This document shows positions 43,501 through 45,696 of a DNA stretch of 45,696 bases, piece by piece (positions within the stretch are counted from its first letter, which is position 1; every line of letters begins with the position of its first letter). The position numbers and the translations under genes are program-made. Source of the DNA: Ignavibacteria bacterium (GTDB lineage Bacteria; Bacteroidota; Ignavibacteria; Kapaibacteriales; UBA2268); NCBI GenBank assembly GCA_026416955.1, contig JAOAEE010000043.1, forward strand, positions 1 to 45,696. The letters are read 5' to 3'. Below the pieces are notes generated by a model. That model was not told the DNA's origin, did no database searches, and saw only the letters and a list, made by a program, of their open reading frames with translations.

Positions 43501-45696
43501 AATGGAAACGAGATAAGCAGTGTTAATTCTTCTGTTGCTTCTTGGGGTATACGGGTCGAACAAGCTCGCAACTCTTATCCCTATACAAATCCACCACAAG
43601 TGTTCTATCCCGATGTTGAAGAAAATGTAAAAATAATCAACAACATTGTTTGGGGATTAAACACCACCTCGCAAAGTGCACATCGCGCTGGTATTTATCT
43701 TTTGACCGAAAGAGGAAGTTCGCTTGAAATCCCGTTTGTAACCGGTTATTACACTCGAAACGACAAAATCGCAAACAATACAGTTGTCATTCAAAACATT
43801 TCTTCGTTGACAAACGGAAATGTTGCTGGCATCGCTATTCAACAAGCAAAGAACACTTCGCTATTCAATAATGCAATTGCTTTATTGGATATGAATGTTA
43901 ACACAAATAATCCAGTCTATGCTTGCTTGTTCTACCAAGGAATGATGCCAAGCGAAATGGGGTTCACTAGCGACCGCAATGCCTTCTGGTATGCAAATGG
44001 CAGTGGCGGAACTGTTGTCCGATTTGTCGAAACCGACAAAAACGACAACATTTTGGACAATGGTGGAAATCGCAACGACTTTGCAACACTTGAACAATGG
44101 CAAAATTGGACCGGAATGGATGCCAACTCTGTCTTTGGTAACTTTACGAACGACTTTGTTTACCTTGGATATGAACCTAATCAAAGACTACGCATTGCAA
44201 CCAATCCTACTCCTATTGGCTCACTTTTGAACAACCGTGGCAACCGAATTGATTGGGTGACCCACGATATTGATGGCAATCTACGCGGTGCCGCTGGTCA
44301 AAGATATGATATTGGTGCAGTAGAATTCGATGGTCGATTGTATCTTAGCGACCTTGAAGTTGTGAAGATTACCTACCCAGCGAAGTATCAAGCTTCGACT
44401 GGATTTTTCAGCGACGCTCAATATGTAATGGATAATTCCCCCACCAATGTAAAAGCACTAATAAGAAATAATGGTAACTTACAACAATCTTCAATCAATG
44501 TTACATTAAATATTTATCGTGAACTACCAAACGGAACATTCTCTACCACACCAGAAGTTACTGCAACAAAGCGAGTTACTCTTGCTAGTGGCGAAAGTGT
44601 TGAACTTGATTTCCAATTGAATGATGGCGTTGCCCCAGACTTCAAACCAAAGACATACGGAGAATTGAGAAATCAAGGTTATTACGTCCCAGACCAATTT
44701 ATTACAATGATAGCAAACGTTACTCCAAGATACAGAATTGTTGTTTCCTTGGGAAGCGACCAGCAAGATGCTAATAATGTGGCTACAAAAACTGTTCGCT
44801 ACTATATTCCGCAAAGCAAGACCCGAGCATTGTTAAGCGTCGAGAATAGTATGCTCCGCTTGGATGCTAATTCGACAATAGACGAAATTGCCGGCAAGTT
44901 GAACTACGACAGTTTATTAACTGCTCTACGCAAATTGGGTTGGTATATTGATATTGCCGAAGGAATCTACGACTTCGATATTTTCGACCGCAAAGGCTGG
45001 GAACCCAGAACAGTAGATTATACTTTGTTCGGTTCTATCTTGTGGGCCGATGGCAACGATAAAGCCTTGACCCGACTTGAAAAGAATGATTTGCGTAGGT
45101 TCTTGACAAGTGGTAAGATTGAAGCAAAGAAGAACTTGGTCATTAGTAGCCAAGAAATTATACGAGCAAATTCCACCGATTCAGAGTTTGTTGGTGGTTT
45201 GTTGCGTGCTCGAAATGTATCGCCGGGCAACCCAATGGGAGCAAACCAAAGCAATAACGGTAACGATGTAATCGGTATGGCAGTAGGTCGCAAGCTAGCA
45301 ATGAAAGTGCAAAGCACTGGTTACACTGGCGATGTTCCACCATATTGCGGTTTGATGAGAGTTGAACCTAACGGCGAAGGCCAAGCCCTTGCTGCTGGTT
45401 ACTATCGAAATCATCCCGCAAGTACGACAGATTCTATTGCTGGTGTTGCAACTGCTGCTCTGACAAGGAATGTAATCCTCTTTGGTGTCGACTGGCGACA
45501 TTGGGGTAGAGTGGATTTAGTAATTCGGGCAATTCTCGACTATGCAAATCAAAACGGTGGCTTCATCATACCAGTAGAGTTAAGCCAATTCGATGCGAAA
45601 GCAATTGGTAACGCAGTGTATGTAAGTTGGGCAACAGAAAGTGAATACAACACAAGCAAGTTCGAAGTCGAGCGAGCCGAATACCGAGATGGAATT
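40552..45696 (+). CDS. Giant multidomain secreted protein with beta-helix and Ig-like repeats, probable T9SS substrate (3' truncated by window edge)
   Basis: 1715 residues with no stop before the window end. Signal peptide: KKNLKKSFLLVTAIFMLLGY, cleavage near AKSQ. Residues 30-230 are a Tyr-rich beta domain. About 396-515 and 520-633 are two CARDB-like Ig modules (PIQARITNIGIATIDSF; RVRAVFQNNGVGVISDA). About 637-1255 is a right-handed parallel beta-helix with many N-N-I/N-x-I rungs (IIKGNEINGFGYGIV; VKIINNIVWGL), closing with the typical YDIGAVEFDG. About 1262-1416 is a third CARDB-like module. About 1427-1655 has an alpha/beta domain resembling ThuA/GATase-like modules (LRRFLTSGKIEAKKNLVISS). 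The end, VELSQFDAKAIGNAVYVSWA, is the fibronectin-like segment that usually precedes a T9SS C-terminal sorting signal. Likely surface-exposed or released; function unknown. Confidence 0.85.
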   Translation, partial: MKKNLKKSFLLVTAIFMLLGYSAKSQLLTEMTFSVSQGTWQQATGWTVLATVVDDASYYVSLPFQFKFDNYFNSYVYMSSNGHISFYPYYGYYNLTNYYLTYTYASVQVMKRDLYVYSGMGYEVQGVAPNRRIVFQWLGMDFYYGYSANMNFQVILHETTNRVDIVFGPMNYGTFPFQDYYYYAPHLGFTGIDGSRYINIEPGPTFVAHFSNRNPEPRYTNSYIVSSQIASYLTQGLTISLTSFPSLVGAWPQSGTILRRGNIYDGTGGTMKPGMYFDRISGQAEVYGRYQISGPLPADPRRNPQYKVIYTGTRVGNPTEELIYFSPQPIGQPAFAPIPAAKGIAAGTGGALDLFTNRTQIPGGEYMVEARMELPSFNYIQSIDPIIFVIANDYDLAVTSLISPKPKVERKYPLSVNIPIQARITNIGIATIDSFIATATVLKNNNIELTDTVRWPTMANTPGLTTGQSVQINFRSLRPRDVGDYDVVVTVRPTYPPYDDETYNNRYPRSGETYTFTIAYDVEAEAKSITTPEDSVFVGRPFRVRAVFQNNGVGVISDAPAFVYIVKMDPPYDTVFRSTTIIQDIPTGRNNITTVIFPDNFIPPSAGTYKICIGIKAEGDPVESNDVYCKLFRVVHAMAGTYTIGTTNSGNPRNYLTIQDAINDLYRRGVTGPVVFELTDAYYDVGSINAPLPAIDLTSKIIGVSPENTITFKPSLMRSLSRASVTIKLNSGIGIGVLIGQNSSPSNNFAPVLEVVPSIIRKYANSDGYIIFDGGKQKSLRFALNTNNTFRAVFYLSNGASNITIQNCIIENFDNTNISKRVSLPLTLYNSALSMFQFQDDKRTDTETYSAGIVLRSKTPTDKNDPTANTFNLDTIPNMNNIIKGNEINGFGYGIVSLGIGPLFNAGKAVYTRYYNSNNLIAENKIYDVARAGIFLGYEENSKVKNNRIYNVNAPSGWDAAGILLGGQRRTGFNGYNNIGVEINGNEISSVNSSVASWGIRVEQARNSYPYTNPPQVFYPDVEENVKIINNIVWGLNTTSQSAHRAGIYLLTERGSSLEIPFVTGYYTRNDKIANNTVVIQNISSLTNGNVAGIAIQQAKNTSLFNNAIALLDMNVNTNNPVYACLFYQGMMPSEMGFTSDRNAFWYANGSGGTVVRFVETDKNDNILDNGGNRNDFATLEQWQNWTGMDANSVFGNFTNDFVYLGYEPNQRLRIATNPTPIGSLLNNRGNRIDWVTHDIDGNLRGAAGQRYDIGAVEFDGRLYLSDLEVVKITYPAKYQASTGFFSDAQYVMDNSPTNVKALIRNNGNLQQSSINVTLNIYRELPNGTFSTTPEVTATKRVTLASGESVELDFQLNDGVAPDFKPKTYGELRNQGYYVPDQFITMIANVTPRYRIVVSLGSDQQDANNVATKTVRYYIPQSKTRALLSVENSMLRLDANSTIDEIAGKLNYDSLLTALRKLGWYIDIAEGIYDFDIFDRKGWEPRTVDYTLFGSILWADGNDKALTRLEKNDLRRFLTSGKIEAKKNLVISSQEIIRANSTDSEFVGGLLRARNVSPGNPMGANQSNNGNDVIGMAVGRKLAMKVQSTGYTGDVPPYCGLMRVEPNGEGQALAAGYYRNHPASTTDSIAGVATAALTRNVILFGVDWRHWGRVDLVIRAILDYANQNGGFIIPVELSQFDAKAIGNAVYVSWATESEYNTSKFEVERAEYRDGI

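Overview
The window looks like a low-GC chromosome segment from the Bacteroidota/FCB group, most plausibly an Ignavibacteria- or Kapabacteria-like lineage. That placement is an inference. It rests on three things: secreted proteins ending in type IX secretion (T9SS) sorting modules, a TTTG-N19-TAnnTTTG promoter ahead of rpsF together with several TAATTTTG boxes, and weak or absent Shine-Dalgarno sites at many starts. A flagellar hook operon is also present, which is uncommon in classical Bacteroidota but known in deep-branching relatives. No rRNA, tRNA, CRISPR array, intact insertion sequence or origin was recognised.

Layout. 1-3.24 kb (+): 3' end of fliK, flgD, a TIGR02530-type flagellar gene, a GC-rich structured-looking spacer, flgE and a clear terminator. 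3.7-4.7 kb (-): an OmpR-type response regulator overlapping a MazG-like pyrophosphohydrolase. 4.7-7.7 kb (-): a large T9SS-exported protein. 7.7-14.0 kb (-): a tight run of pheT, a 603-residue coiled-coil protein, alr and an rsmI-like methyltransferase. 14.2-17.8 kb: a secreted Lys/Glu-rich protein (-), then an outer-membrane-type protein, a secreted coiled-coil protein, a ComEA-like HhH protein and gcvT (+). 17.8-19.2 kb holds only decayed coding sequence. 19.2-28.5 kb: icd (-), then biotin carboxylase, biotin carrier protein, sucC, ribH, a beta-propeller T9SS protein and a GT-C membrane glycosyltransferase (+). 28.5-29.7 kb contains a shattered lipoprotein gene. 29.7-32.7 kb (-): pgi, plsY, transaldolase. 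32.8-40.4 kb (+): dus, rpsF, rplI, a CcrM/HinfI-like restriction-modification pair, an RlmD-like methyltransferase, queE, a mannose-1-phosphate guanylyltransferase lacking its signature arginine, and rlpA. From 40.55 kb to the window edge runs a giant multidomain secreted protein of at least 1715 residues.

How the genes fit together. Central metabolism is represented by icd, sucC, pgi, transaldolase, gcvT and a biotin-dependent carboxylase. Envelope biogenesis is represented by alr, plsY, rlpA, the GT-C enzyme and the ManC-like enzyme. At least three proteins look built for T9SS export. The least expected items are the GC-rich spacer before flgE, two heavily degraded genes in otherwise empty intergenic regions, the likely acquired R-M cassette inside a translation/RNA-modification block, the aberrant ManC, and the giant coiled-coil protein placed between pheT and alr.
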